Source: Nitrosovibrio tenuis (lineage in GTDB: Bacteria > Pseudomonadota > Gammaproteobacteria > Burkholderiales > Nitrosomonadaceae). From it: a DNA stretch of 64,000 bases. The position numbers were made by a program, and so were the translations under genes. The stretch is taken from positions 1 to 64,000 of the forward strand of contig NZ_FOBH01000003.1 in NCBI RefSeq assembly GCF_900109785.1, in the 5' to 3' direction. The notes beneath the pieces were generated by a model, which saw nothing but the letters and a program-made list of their open reading frames with translations, was not told where the DNA came from and made no database searches. This document shows, piece by piece, positions 1 to 9,043 of this stretch. Within the stretch, counting starts at the first letter, position 1; every line of letters begins with the position of its first letter.

Positions 1-170
1 CGCTAGTGGGTACCGCAATCCATTTTTGGCGGCCCAAATCAGCTACATCTGACTTGGAAGGCGCAAAAAGATCCTGATTTTGCCGCTTTCTCCCCCAGGA
101 AAATAGGAGGATGGGCTGACCTGCTAAGAATTTTGTAGCCATCCACTGAGTGAGTCTTCATGTTAAGTGT
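1..170. other. Left window edge, no gene recognised
   Basis: No open frame with family features was seen here. The sequence lies outside the recognisable end of the neighbouring IS3 remnant. Confidence 0.4.
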
Positions 171-1290
171 GATCCGCTTGGGTTTCCAGGGCCATTCCGA
201 GAGTTAGTTTTCGGCGTTGGTTAAACCGGGACAGGGCTTGGAAGGCCCGCCCGGCGTACAAATTCAGCTGGTGTCAGGTTGTTGAGAGTCGAGTGAGGTC
301 GACTCTCGTTGTAGTCCCGCCGCCAGTCCTCGATGATCGCTTTGGCCTCTTCCAGCGTTTCAAACCAATGCACGTTCAGGCACTCGTCCCGGAATGATCC
401 ATTAAACGTTTCGATGTGGCAATTGTCTGTTGGCTTTCCCGGACGGATGAAGTCGATCCGTGCCGGTGGTGGTACGCCCAAAGTCGAGCAACTGCCCCGA
501 AAATTCACTGCCGTTATCCACAAAAAGATATTGAGGGGGACCCCGGCGCGCGGCCAACCGTTTTAACGCGGCGATCACATGTTCGCTTCGCAAGCGCTGG
601 CCAACTTCGATCGCCAGCGCTTCCTTGCTGAAGAATCCATAATCGTCAGCGTGCGAAACTTCATGCCGAAGGCCTGCTGGTCCGCCACAAAGTCCATGCT
701 CCATGCTTCATTTGGTTGGGTCGGCTTTATCTTTGCCTAGCGTGTCACGACCATCTTGCGGCGCTTGGGCAGTTTCGAGCGAAGCTGCAGTTGCTCTTGG
801 CTATAAAGCCGATACGCCTGGTTTTTGCCCAGCTGCCAGCCTTCACGCTTGAGAAGCACGTGGATTCGCCGATACCCGTAGCGAACCCGGGTCTGGGCAA
901 TCTCCCGCATACGCCCTCGTAATGCCTGCTTCGGATCTTTGACGCTCTGATAGTACTGGACGCTGCGCGATTGCTTCATCAACCTGCAGGCCCGCCGCAT
1001 GTTCAAGTCATGGTGGCTCACAATGTAGTCGACCACTTCACGTCTCAGCGCGGGCCGGGCCACTTTTTTGATGCAACGTCCTGCAGGATGGCCTTGTCCA
1101 GGCTCAGCTCGGCACCAGCTTCTTGAGTCGTCCATACTCTTCCTGCAGTTGCTTGAGCTCTCGCACCTGATCCGACTGATCCCCGCGTACTGTTTCTTCC
1201 AGCGGTAGAACGTCTGTTCGAGATCCCCACCTGCCGGATCAGATCGGCCACCGGCACCATTCTTGTCATCGCCTTTTGCGTGTTCCTACC
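171..1290 (-). pseudogene. Decayed IS3-family insertion sequence (OrfA and OrfB remnants)
   Basis: Read on the minus strand, the pieces give an IS3-family transposase in several frames. The OrfA part (about 1269-1045) starts abruptly at PVADLIRQVGIS and ends at AILQDVASKKW, so the usual N-terminus is missing. The OrfB part begins near 1060 with REVVDYIVSHHDLNMRRACR, passes through the HTH-like RYGYRRIHVLLKREGW, then a DDE-core piece (FVDNGSEFSG, 704-402), and ends with RPGKPTDNCHIETFNG and YNESRPHSTLNNLTPAEF (523-221). At least three frame breaks separate these pieces, so no transposase can be made. The end near 171-180 matches the 3' flank of a second related remnant at about 58.8 kb, which suggests it is the true right end of the element. 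Matching terminal repeats and a target duplication were not found. Confidence 0.85.
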
Positions 1291-1329
1291 ATAAAGCCGC
1301 CGTCGCGCCCGCGCGGGACTTGTTCAGAG
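1271..1329 (+). repeat. Dispersed GC-rich motif, copy 1
   Basis: These 59 bases align without gaps to 18622-18680 at roughly 43 identical positions by hand count. The last 32 bases also match 35091-35122 (about 24 of 32). The shared core is GTCGYGC, a GC-rich stretch, then TTRTTCAGA. It sits beside the decayed IS3 element, about 320 bases before archease. Confidence 0.5.
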
Positions 1330-1645
1330 TTTCAGAGTTCGCAAGATATCCCTGAGTACCCCTGAGCGTTCAGGCAAGCGCAATACCTGCGCGGCATTTC
1401 TGTCAAGCCAGGCCCCCCGCTCCATTCAGTGCAGCCCAATTAACCCCGAAGTCCGGGCTCACTCCACTGAGGACATCCTGTTCCGGATGGCCTGTGGCGT
1501 TCCCAGTAAAAATGTAGACCTGTTCAGTTCCGGTGACGTCAGCCAGCGGGTTTTTCCAGAGCCACTATAATGAATTATGCTTTTTTGCCGGATGTACGAA
1601 TCGAGGAAGGCTTGATGATGATTCCGGCAGACCGAGGACTTATCA
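1330..1645. other. Upstream region of archease, no gene recognised
   Basis: About 315 bases without a convincing gene. The minus-strand frame across 1459-1884 runs antisense through archease and has no family features. A promoter for the archease-rtcB run is expected here, but no clear -35/-10 pair was identified. Confidence 0.4.
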
Positions 1646-2062
1646 ATGGCAACGCAATCCCCACCGTATTTCGAGCACGATGCCGATATCGGCGTGATCG
1701 GGCGCGGTGCAACGGTTGAGCAGGCTTTTGAGGCAGCGGCACAAGCAGTATTTGCCATTATGACGCCTGTGGATGCGGTGCAGCCGCGAGCCACGGTATC
1801 GATTGAGTTTGAGGAAGCCGACAGCGAATTGGCGCTGGTCACGTGGCTGAATCTATTGCTGGGGAAAGCGCGCGAATTGGACATGGTATTCAGCCGTTTC
1901 CATTTGCAGCGTCATGGCGATAAGTGGAATGGCGAAGTGTCGGGTGAAAGGTGGAATGACAGCCTGGAGCGGGGCGTGGAAGTAAAAGGCGCAACCCTGA
2001 CCATGCTTTCCGTAAAACAAACGGGCGGATCCTGGGACGCGCGCTGCGTTGTGGACGTATGA
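1646..2062 (+). CDS. Archease, RtcB-activating protein
   Basis: Archease is a small protein that helps the RNA ligase RtcB form its guanylylated intermediate and turn over. The 138-residue length is normal for the family. The N-terminus carries the conserved EHDADIGV segment (about residues 10-17, acidic residues used for metal binding), and the protein ends in CVVDV with the conserved C-terminal aspartate. rtcB follows 88 bases downstream on the same strand, the classic pairing, so this is probably the first gene of an RNA repair operon. The ATG at 1646 puts the conserved segment at the expected distance from the start. Confidence 0.9.
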   Translation: MATQSPPYFEHDADIGVIGRGATVEQAFEAAAQAVFAIMTPVDAVQPRATVSIEFEEADSELALVTWLNLLLGKARELDMVFSRFHLQRHGDKWNGEVSGERWNDSLERGVEVKGATLTMLSVKQTGGSWDARCVVDV

Positions 2063-2150
2063 GTGGCCAGACAGTGGACAGACGAGTGTTCATACGAGTG
2101 GACGTATGGCTGAGTATGACTGAGGGTTCGCGACGCGGAGAGCCGTAGAA

Positions 2151-3578
2151 ATGAATCTAAGCCAATTACGTCAGCTGCAACCCTATCTCTGGAGCTTGCC
2201 ACGCCAACCGGGCGAGGAGCGTGCGGACGTACTGCTCTATGGTAGCGCGCCTTTGCTGGGCAGCATGGATGATAAAGTACTGGAACAAATTGCCAATGTC
2301 GCCGGCCTGCCCGGCCTCGCGGGCGCCGCAATGACTATGCCTGATGCTCACTGGGGCTACGGATTTCCCATCGGTGGCGTTGCCGCGTTTGATGCAGAAC
2401 AAGGCGGTGTCATTTCTGCCGGGGGCGTCGGCTTTGATATTTCGTGCGGCATACGCTGCCTGCGCAGCAACCTCGATGTAGGCAATGCTTTGCCGGAATT
2501 TGGCCGGCTTGCAGACACACTGTTCCACGCAATACCCGCTGGCGTGGGTGAAGAAGGCCACCTGAAGCTGAACCCGGCGCAGATTGATCAGGTCCTGCGC
2601 GAAGGCGCGCACTGGGCGGTAAACCAAGGATATGGCCTTGCTGCCGACCTCGAGTATATTGAAGAACACGGCCGCATGAGTGGCTCGGTGCCTGATAACG
2701 TATCGGAGCTGGCAAAAAAGCGACAGCGGGGCGAGATGGGTACGCTTGGTTCGGGCAACCATTATCTCGAAATCCAGGGCGTGGAAAAAATTTACGACGT
2801 CGCTGCCGCGTCGGCGTTTGGCTTGCGAGAAGGCCAGATCATTGTGTCCATACACTGCGGCTCGCGCGGGCTGGGGCATCAAATTGGCACCGAGTATCTT
2901 GTCATGCTCGCCAAGGCTGCCTCGCGCCTTGGCATTCGCGTGCCTAACCGCGAACTGGCCTGCGCGCCTATCCAGTCTCCGGAAGGTCAGCAATATATCG
3001 GGGCGATGAACGCAGGAATAAACTGTGCCTTGGCCAATCGTCAAATTCTGACTCATCTGGCCCGCACGGCCTTCGCACAAGTATATCCCAAAGCAAATCT
3101 CGAAACCCTGTTTGACGTTTCACACAATACCTGCAAGGCGGAAATGCACGAAGTCGATGGTAAACCCAGGCTATTGCACGTCCATCGCAAAGGCGCAACG
3201 CGTGCGTTCGGGCCGGGGCATCCGATGTTGCCGGAACGCTACCGCGACGTGGGTCAGCCAGTGGTCATGGGCGGCAGCATGGGCACCGGCTCTTATATTC
3301 TTGCGGGGAACCGCGCAAACCCGGCGTTTTCATCCGCAAGCCATGGCGCAGGTCGCGCCCTTAGCCGCCACCAATCGCTGGCGCGCTGGCACGGGCGTCA
3401 GCTCGTTGACGAGTTGGCCCGGCAAGGCATTCTGATACGTACGCGCTCGATGCGTGGGGTAGCGGAAGAGGCTCCGGGCGCTTATAAGGATGTCGACCTG
3501 GTTGCTGAGGCAACGGAACAAGCAGGGCTCGCGCGCCGGGTTGCCTTCCTGCGGCCGAAAGTGTGCGTAAAAGGGTAG
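2151..3578 (+). CDS. rtcB: RNA-splicing ligase RtcB
   Basis: RtcB joins RNA 2',3'-cyclic phosphate (or 3'-phosphate) ends to 5'-hydroxyl ends, using GTP and Mn2+. The 475-residue protein has the whole signature set: GGVGFDISCGIR with the metal-binding Cys near residue 99, GTLGSGNHYLEIQ, HCGSRGLGHQ, a histidine in SHNTCKAE, and SHGAGR with the histidine near residue 398 that becomes guanylylated. GGAGAG lies just ahead of the ATG. It follows archease and is followed 37 bases later by a universal stress gene. In bacteria RtcB is linked to repair of tRNA and rRNA cut by toxins or stress; the target here is unknown. Confidence 0.96.
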   Translation: MNLSQLRQLQPYLWSLPRQPGEERADVLLYGSAPLLGSMDDKVLEQIANVAGLPGLAGAAMTMPDAHWGYGFPIGGVAAFDAEQGGVISAGGVGFDISCGIRCLRSNLDVGNALPEFGRLADTLFHAIPAGVGEEGHLKLNPAQIDQVLREGAHWAVNQGYGLAADLEYIEEHGRMSGSVPDNVSELAKKRQRGEMGTLGSGNHYLEIQGVEKIYDVAAASAFGLREGQIIVSIHCGSRGLGHQIGTEYLVMLAKAASRLGIRVPNRELACAPIQSPEGQQYIGAMNAGINCALANRQILTHLARTAFAQVYPKANLETLFDVSHNTCKAEMHEVDGKPRLLHVHRKGATRAFGPGHPMLPERYRDVGQPVVMGGSMGTGSYILAGNRANPAFSSASHGAGRALSRHQSLARWHGRQLVDELARQGILIRTRSMRGVAEEAPGAYKDVDLVAEATEQAGLARRVAFLRPKVCVKG

Positions 3579-3615
3579 TTGAACAGGGATAGTTGGGATA
3601 ATCAGGCTCATTCTT

Positions 3616-4056
3616 ATGTATCGGCATATCCTGGTTCCTGTGGACGGCAGTGCCACTTCCGAGCATGCGTTACAGGAAGCGCTCGGGCTTGCCCGTCAGC
3701 TCATGGCAAAGCTGGAATTGGTGTATGTGATGGAAGAGATCCTGTTTCTGGAAAATGAAGCGTATATCAATTATGCCGAAGTCCAGAGAAGCGCCAGAAG
3801 CAGCGGGGAGAAAATTCTGGCACAAGCTCAAGCCTTGGTGCGGCAGGCCAGTATGACAGCGGAGCAAAAACTGCTTGAAACACGAGGAGAGCGCATTGCC
3901 AGCATAATCATCGAGGAAGCAAGGCGCTGGGGGGCCGACCTGATCGTCATCGGCACGCACGGCCGTTCGGGTTTTAGCCGCATTCTCTTCGGCAGCGTTG
4001 CTGAAGGGGTCGTGCGTACGGCACATATACCTGTGTTGCTGGTTCGAGGCGGCTAG
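3616..4056 (+). CDS. Universal stress protein, UspA family
   Basis: A single-domain Usp of 146 residues. It opens with [20 protein letters not shown] and ends with the ATP-binding signature [20 protein letters not shown], so it is likely an ATP-binding Usp rather than a UspA-type non-binder. It is probably cytosolic and stress-induced. It lies 37 bases after rtcB and 58 bases before pncA on the same strand, consistent with co-transcription. Its exact role cannot be read from sequence. Confidence 0.92.
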   Translation: MYRHILVPVDGSATSEHALQEALGLARQLMAKLELVYVMEEILFLENEAYINYAEVQRSARSSGEKILAQAQALVRQASMTAEQKLLETRGERIASIIIEEARRWGADLIVIGTHGRSGFSRILFGSVAEGVVRTAHIPVLLVRGG

Positions 4057-4114
4057 AAGCTTTTCAAGCACGCTGCAGGTGAACTTTAAATCTCTTGTAA
4101 CGGTGAGGACCTGC

Positions 4115-4720
4115 ATGAAAGATGGACTCGCTGCGGGGGACGCCCTGCTCCTGGTAGATGTGCAGAATGATTTTCTGCCGGGAGGGAGTCTGCCTGTACC
4201 CAACGGTAACGAGGTCGTTCCAGTACTCAATCGGTATCTTGCGCTTTTTCATGCTCATGATTTGCCAATTTTTGCGACCCGCGACTGGCATCCGCCAGAC
4301 CATTGCTCCTTTCTTCAGAAAGGCGGTCCTTGGCCACCGCATTGTATTGCCGAGACGCCGGGTGCCGCGTTCCCTACCGGCCTTGAACTGCCTACCCATG
4401 CTCATATCATTTCCAAGGCTACCCTTCGGGAAAACGATGCGTACTCCGGCTTCGATGACACGCGACTCGATACTTTGCTGCGGTCGTTTGGTATTCGTCG
4501 CCTGTTTATCGGTGGCCTCGCTACAGAATACTGTGTGCTCAATACGGTGAAGGATGCTCTGCGGCACCGTTACTCTACCTTTGTCCTCGAAGACGCTGTG
4601 CGTGCCATAAGCGTTGCTGACGGAGTGAATGCGCTTGAAGAAATGCGACGCCTAGGCGCAATTCCCATCCATTACGAAGTGCTCTTGCATGAATCCGATT
4701 TCCAGCCCCCTGCTGACTGA
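4115..4720 (+). CDS. pncA: Nicotinamidase
   Basis: Converts nicotinamide to nicotinate, the first step of the salvage route to NAD. Counting from the chosen ATG at 4115 (GGTGAGG just upstream), the isochorismatase-fold catalytic triad is visible: Asp15 in LVDVQNDF, Lys101 in ISKATLREN and Cys140 in GLATEYCV. Metal-binding residues lie in ATRDWHPPDHCSF (Asp57, His59, His63). At 201 residues it matches the family. The frame is open further upstream to 3998, inside the usp gene, but the added residues have no family character. It overlaps pncB by 32 bases, so the two salvage enzymes are translationally linked. Confidence 0.93.
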   Translation: MKDGLAAGDALLLVDVQNDFLPGGSLPVPNGNEVVPVLNRYLALFHAHDLPIFATRDWHPPDHCSFLQKGGPWPPHCIAETPGAAFPTGLELPTHAHIISKATLRENDAYSGFDDTRLDTLLRSFGIRRLFIGGLATEYCVLNTVKDALRHRYSTFVLEDAVRAISVADGVNALEEMRRLGAIPIHYEVLLHESDFQPPAD

Positions 4721-6041
4721 TCACTATCAGCTAACGATGTTGCAAAGTTACCTGGAGCAGAACATGCAGGAAACTGCGGTGTTCGAGTTCTTCGTTCGCA
4801 AGCTCCCGCGCGAACGAAATTTCCTGGTGGCGGCCGGGCTGGAACAAGCTCTGGATTTCCTTGAGAACCTGAGATTTTCGCCGGAAGAACTGGCCTGGCT
4901 CGCCCCCCGTTTCGGGTCTTCGCTTATTGAGTACCTTGAGCAGTTTCGTTTCGATGGCGATGTTCATGCCATACCGGAGGGAACCATTTTTTTTCCGGAC
5001 GAGCCTATCCTGCGGATAACCGCAGCATTGCCACAAGCCCAACTGATCGAGTCGCGTGTCATGAATCTGCTTCACTTCGAAACCTTGATCGCTACCAAGG
5101 CTGCCCGCTCAGTATTGGCAGCGCCTGGCAAACTGCTGGTGGACTTCGGCATGAGGCGTGCGCATGGTGCGGAAGCGGCGTTGCTCGCTGCGCGGGCAAG
5201 CTATCTCGCCGGATTTTCAGGCTCGGCCACCGTAATGGCCGGAGCTTTGTACGGAATTCCGCTATTCGGTACCATGGCCCACTCCTATATTCAGGCACAT
5301 CGGGACGAAGCGGTTGCTTTTGAGCATTTTGCTCGTTGTCATCCGGATAACGTGGTCTTGCTGATCGATACCTTTGACACGGAGGCGGGCGCGGCCAAGG
5401 TAGTCTCCCTGGGCCGCAAACTTGGTGTACAGGGAATCAGCATCAAGGGTGTCCGGTTAGATAGTGGAGATCTCGGAGCTCATGCCCGCAAGGTACGTCA
5501 CATACTCAACAAAGGCGGATTGGAAAACACGACCATTTTTGCCAGCGGAAACCTGGATGAATACCGGCTGCGGGAACTGTTATCATCCGGGGCGCCAATA
5601 GATGGCTTCGGTGTAGGGACAGCGCTTGACGTGTCCAGCGACGCGCCCTCACTGGACTGTGCCTATAAGTTACAGGAATACGCTGGGAAGGCGCGCCGCA
5701 AACGGTCCGAGGGGAAGGCTACCTGGCCTGGAAAAAAACAGGTATATCGCAAATATAATGGGCCCGGCGGCTGCATGGCTGGGGATATTGTCGCGCTGGA
5801 GGAAAACGACCTTCACGACGGTGAGCCGCTTATGGCTCGGGTCATGCGGGCGGGGAAGCGCATCAATCAGGGTGTCACACTGGATGAAATGCGCATGCGG
5901 ACGCTGGCGAGTTACGATCGCTTGCCTAGGTTCATGACCAGTCTGGATCATGCTCCGGGGTATCCAGTCGAGATTTCCGCAGCATTGAGCGCGTTGGCGA
6001 ACCAGTTGGATGCGGAACAGGCACAAGTTGTATCCGTATAG
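4689..6041 (+). CDS. pncB: Nicotinate phosphoribosyltransferase
   Basis: Makes nicotinate mononucleotide from nicotinate and PRPP with ATP, the step after PncA. The 450-residue protein starts SPLLTDHYQLTMLQSYLEQ, typical of the family N-terminus, and holds FGTMAHSYIQAH (region of the regulatory His), DTFDTEAGA, GVRLDSGDLGAHARKVR and FGVGTALDVSSDAP, which bind the phosphoribosyl group. The start codon lies inside the end of pncA. A PfkB kinase follows 95 bases later. Confidence 0.95.
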   Translation: MNPISSPLLTDHYQLTMLQSYLEQNMQETAVFEFFVRKLPRERNFLVAAGLEQALDFLENLRFSPEELAWLAPRFGSSLIEYLEQFRFDGDVHAIPEGTIFFPDEPILRITAALPQAQLIESRVMNLLHFETLIATKAARSVLAAPGKLLVDFGMRRAHGAEAALLAARASYLAGFSGSATVMAGALYGIPLFGTMAHSYIQAHRDEAVAFEHFARCHPDNVVLLIDTFDTEAGAAKVVSLGRKLGVQGISIKGVRLDSGDLGAHARKVRHILNKGGLENTTIFASGNLDEYRLRELLSSGAPIDGFGVGTALDVSSDAPSLDCAYKLQEYAGKARRKRSEGKATWPGKKQVYRKYNGPGGCMAGDIVALEENDLHDGEPLMARVMRAGKRINQGVTLDEMRMRTLASYDRLPRFMTSLDHAPGYPVEISAALSALANQLDAEQAQVVSV

Positions 6042-6136
6042 AGAGGTAGCAGCCGAGGCAGAGCTTCATCCATCCTTTGGTTCCAATTTATTGTCGTACT
6101 CGCGCAGGACTTATTCCGGATCCCTTAAGGATAAAG

Positions 6137-7048
6137 ATGATCGACGCTCGCCATGTAGTACTCCTATTTGGCGAAATTTTGATAGACCGGTTTCCCGACA
6201 GGGAAGTGTTGGGCGGCGCGCCATTCAATGTTGCCAGACACCTGTGCGCCTTTGGCTGCGCACCGGTGCTGATTACCCGTATTGGTCTGGATGAGGCGGG
6301 GGGGCGTGCGCTGCAGTCCCTGGAGAGCTCGGGGCTCACCACACATGGCGTACAGCTCGATTCCATCCATTCCACTGGCGTGGTTCAGGTGCACTTCACT
6401 TCGGAACGCGGGCACCGGTTCGATATTCTTCCCGATCAAGCCTATGACCATATTCATCCGCGGCTGGCACGCATCGCTGCGCTAGCGGCCAAGCCCGAAC
6501 TGGTTTACTTCGGGACATTGGCGCAGCGTTCGGATTCGCATCGCGCATTGCGTCATATGTTGCGTGCAGCCAGTGGACAGCGTTTTTTCGACGTAAATCT
6601 GCGCAACCCATGGATATGTGTCGAGCGGCTGCACTGGTCGCTGAAGCATGCGGATATCATGAAGGCAAATGATGCCGAGCTTGAACTCCTGAACCAGTTG
6701 CTTGATCTCAAGGCTACTTCAGCCGAAGCACAGGCAGGGTTATTAGCACAGCGATATTCGCTAAGGGGAGTACTCATCACTTGCGGAGCAGACGGTGCGT
6801 GGTGGCTGGACGGATCAGGCCTGATAGCAATGCCATCTGCTCCGGTGGCCGGTATTCGCGACACCGTGGGCGCCGGTGATGCGTTCTCCGCCATTTTCAT
6901 GCTCGGGCTTTTGCATGGCTGGACCACGCCTGTTACATTGCGCCGAGCACATCATTTCGCGGGAGCAATTTGCCAAATTCGCGGAGCAGTGCCGGATTAC
7001 GGTGATTTTTATGACCCCTTCATCCGCGAATGGCTTCCATCCTCATGA
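6137..7048 (+). CDS. PfkB-family carbohydrate kinase (fructokinase-like)
   Basis: A ribokinase-fold sugar kinase of 303 residues from the ATG at 6137, which follows TAAGGA. Family marks are the N-terminal FGEILIDRFP and GGAPFNVARHL segments and the C-terminal DTVGAGDAFSA, which holds the anion hole and catalytic Asp. The overall shape is closest to fructokinases, but the substrate cannot be fixed from sequence. It closes the plus-strand run that began with archease and may be co-transcribed with pncB. Confidence 0.85.
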   Translation: MIDARHVVLLFGEILIDRFPDREVLGGAPFNVARHLCAFGCAPVLITRIGLDEAGGRALQSLESSGLTTHGVQLDSIHSTGVVQVHFTSERGHRFDILPDQAYDHIHPRLARIAALAAKPELVYFGTLAQRSDSHRALRHMLRAASGQRFFDVNLRNPWICVERLHWSLKHADIMKANDAELELLNQLLDLKATSAEAQAGLLAQRYSLRGVLITCGADGAWWLDGSGLIAMPSAPVAGIRDTVGAGDAFSAIFMLGLLHGWTTPVTLRRAHHFAGAICQIRGAVPDYGDFYDPFIREWLPSS

Positions 7049-7164
7049 AACGATGGGTATGTTCTGAAGGCTCGGGCGAGCTGGCGAGCTATTGAGGAAG
7101 CCGGTAAAGCGTTTTCTGTATTGATGATTAGAAGGATTTTGTTTACCTTGAACCGGCTCGATTT

Positions 7165-8010
7165 TTATTCATGCAATTTCTTGAATATATTTCGCAAGTG
7201 ATTCTTGAGCGCGACGGCGCTGATTCCGAGTATGACCGCAATTTCAGAATTGGTTTTGCCGGCCTTGATCCAGTTCATTATCTCCACTTCCGACATGCTT
7301 AATCCTTCGTCTTTCATGTCCGGGGAAGTAGGAGCAGATCGTGGGTCGCAAATTAAGGGATCAACCTGGCCCATCGCGGTATCAAGATAGGGAAGCAGAA
7401 GCTTTAGTGCGTTGAAAGCGGAAGTATCGAGCCTTGTTCTTGAACTGAGTATTATATAAAGGCAATCATGCTGCCCGCGTTTATCGCTGACCCCATGTAT
7501 CAGTATCGATCGCATGCCTCGCAATGCCACACCAAAAGAGCATTGCAGACCATGTTCCTCAAGCAAAAATACCGATTCGCCGCGTCCCAGTGTATAAGGC
7601 ATTTGGCCCAGTGATACCCAGCGGTTGAAAAGCCCTTGAAGCAAGGGCGAAAGCGCGTTCGAATCAGAACACTTCGTTCTTATTCCCAGTAAAGCAGAGG
7701 CAATGTCGTAGCGAATCGGGTTGGAACTGAAATCGCCCCAGGCCCCGAGCATGATCTCGTGAGGCAGGTAGTGTTGGATCTCTCCCTGAAGCCATATGAG
7801 AAGGTCGTAATGTCGACGTACAGCTGTGCCTTCCTCGATAATTCGGGCATACCGTTCGGCATGTTCAGCAGTAAGCGGAAGGTTAAAACCCATTTCAGAT
7901 ATTTCCGTTTCAGATAAAGATGGATCGTTTTTGTTGCGTGACAGTGACCCGCAACCGTGCTGCAGAGTCCATAATTTATCGCAATCTGTCTGGTGTGAAG
8001 CAAGTTCCAT
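7165..8010 (-). CDS. LuxR-type regulator resembling EpsA of PEP-CTERM exopolysaccharide systems
   Basis: A 281-residue protein. The N-terminal two thirds carry RRHYDLLIWLQGEIQHYLPH and a following AWGDF, which I recognise from EpsA-type regulators tied to PEP-CTERM/exosortase polysaccharide clusters. The C-terminal about 60 residues are a LuxR helix-turn-helix (LSMSEVEIMNWIKAGKTNSE then IAVILGISAVALKNHLRNIF). No response-receiver domain is present. No exopolysaccharide, exosortase or PEP-CTERM gene lies in this window, so it is an orphan here. An internal Met (MGFNLPLTAEH) could be the true start. Confidence 0.7.
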   Translation of the reverse strand: MELASHQTDCDKLWTLQHGCGSLSRNKNDPSLSETEISEMGFNLPLTAEHAERYARIIEEGTAVRRHYDLLIWLQGEIQHYLPHEIMLGAWGDFSSNPIRYDIASALLGIRTKCSDSNALSPLLQGLFNRWVSLGQMPYTLGRGESVFLLEEHGLQCSFGVALRGMRSILIHGVSDKRGQHDCLYIILSSRTRLDTSAFNALKLLLPYLDTAMGQVDPLICDPRSAPTSPDMKDEGLSMSEVEIMNWIKAGKTNSEIAVILGISAVALKNHLRNIFKKLHE

Positions 8011-8550
8011 GCCATAACCTTATAGTTTGATTTGTAATGTTAATTACACCTGCTGCGGTCGCTAATGTAAGTAATCCCGACGCGACAATGAGGACTTTCC
8101 GGCAAATCGGTCAGGCACGGGCTGAGGAAATATGTATGGGATGGTTCACATACCTTATGGGCTCTCAACGGCGGGAAATTTATATCCTTGAGGAATATCT
8201 CTGACTTTCTAAGAAACTGCGTCATGAGGAATTACGTGCCGGGGAATTGAGCGACATTTATTGAGTTCTCCCATGCTCCAGATCGGTGGATTCTATATGT
8301 TGTTTCATTATGCTGAGCGTAAAGGCGGATTTCACAGCAGTGGTTGATTTTCTTGTTGGCGACTTTCTTTATTGATAAAATGAATTTGCTGCACGGGCGG
8401 AAAGAGGTGAAGACGACATTGCCGGCTACATGGGTTTAACCATCTTCAGGGGCAATGCTAATTAACCCTGAATGGGTGCGTTGTTACTGGGGTTTGGGGT
8501 TGGCATTTTTGCTTGAGCTTTAGGCTGGGAACTTGGCAAGGGACTATTTA
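8011..8550. other. Divergent intergenic region
   Basis: About 540 bases between the leftward regulator and the rightward secreted small protein. It should hold both promoters. A short GTATG/CATAC inverted repeat lies near 8132-8154. No gene or clear promoter pair was recognised. Confidence 0.35.
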
Positions 8551-8988
8551 ATGAACAAGAGAGCTATTAGTGTCGCACTCATCGCGTTAATCTCATCGTG
8601 GCCGCTTTCTGCCGCGTTGCAGCAACCACAACCCGAGCAGCAATCTCAGGCACAACCGTTGCTGCAAGGCGATGGTTGGCGGCTTATCCGGTCACTTCAA
8701 CTCGGAAGTTCAAAAAACTATATTCATATGGTCCTGATCGATAGTAAGCGGGACATGGATAAGGCCGTCTATGGGGCGGCGCTCAGCAAGATATGCAGAT
8801 CCGAGCCTGACTTCTGCAGGGTGAGATTCTGGAATGAGGAACGGCTTGTACCCAATGCTATTTCTTTCACGGACGCGCAATTCAAGGGCATGAGAGCCGA
8901 ATACATATTCAACCGTGCGGGACATGTACAGGAGATGCGATATGCCTGCACGGTTGTATCAGACAAGAGTCAGTGTTTTTCCCATTGA
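8551..8988 (+). CDS. Secreted small protein of unknown function
   Basis: Not recognised. The 145-residue product from ATG 8551 (AAGGGA upstream) begins with a Sec-type signal peptide: MNKR, a hydrophobic stretch AISVALIALISSWPL, then an SAALQQ cleavage region. After a Gln-rich linker, the mature part (GDGWRLIRSLQLGSS onward) holds four cysteines (in KICRSE, DFCRV, YACTV and QCFS), which suggests disulfides in the periplasm. A TTG at 8533 in the same frame is a less likely start because it would bury the signal peptide. It stands alone, with RidA 55 bases downstream. Confidence 0.7.
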   Translation: MNKRAISVALIALISSWPLSAALQQPQPEQQSQAQPLLQGDGWRLIRSLQLGSSKNYIHMVLIDSKRDMDKAVYGAALSKICRSEPDFCRVRFWNEERLVPNAISFTDAQFKGMRAEYIFNRAGHVQEMRYACTVVSDKSQCFSH

Positions 8989-9043
8989 TCTTTAACTCCC
9001 TTGGAGTAATACATATATTTGCAGAGCTGCTAAAAGGAGCGTT

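Noticed and set aside
2166-3080. 304-codon open frame antisense to rtcB
   Set aside because: It mirrors the codon bias of rtcB and has no family features or ribosome site; rtcB is certain.
8500-8530. Sigma-54-like TTGGCA...GCTT element before the secreted small protein
   Set aside because: The GG to GC spacing is three bases too short for a -24/-12 promoter.
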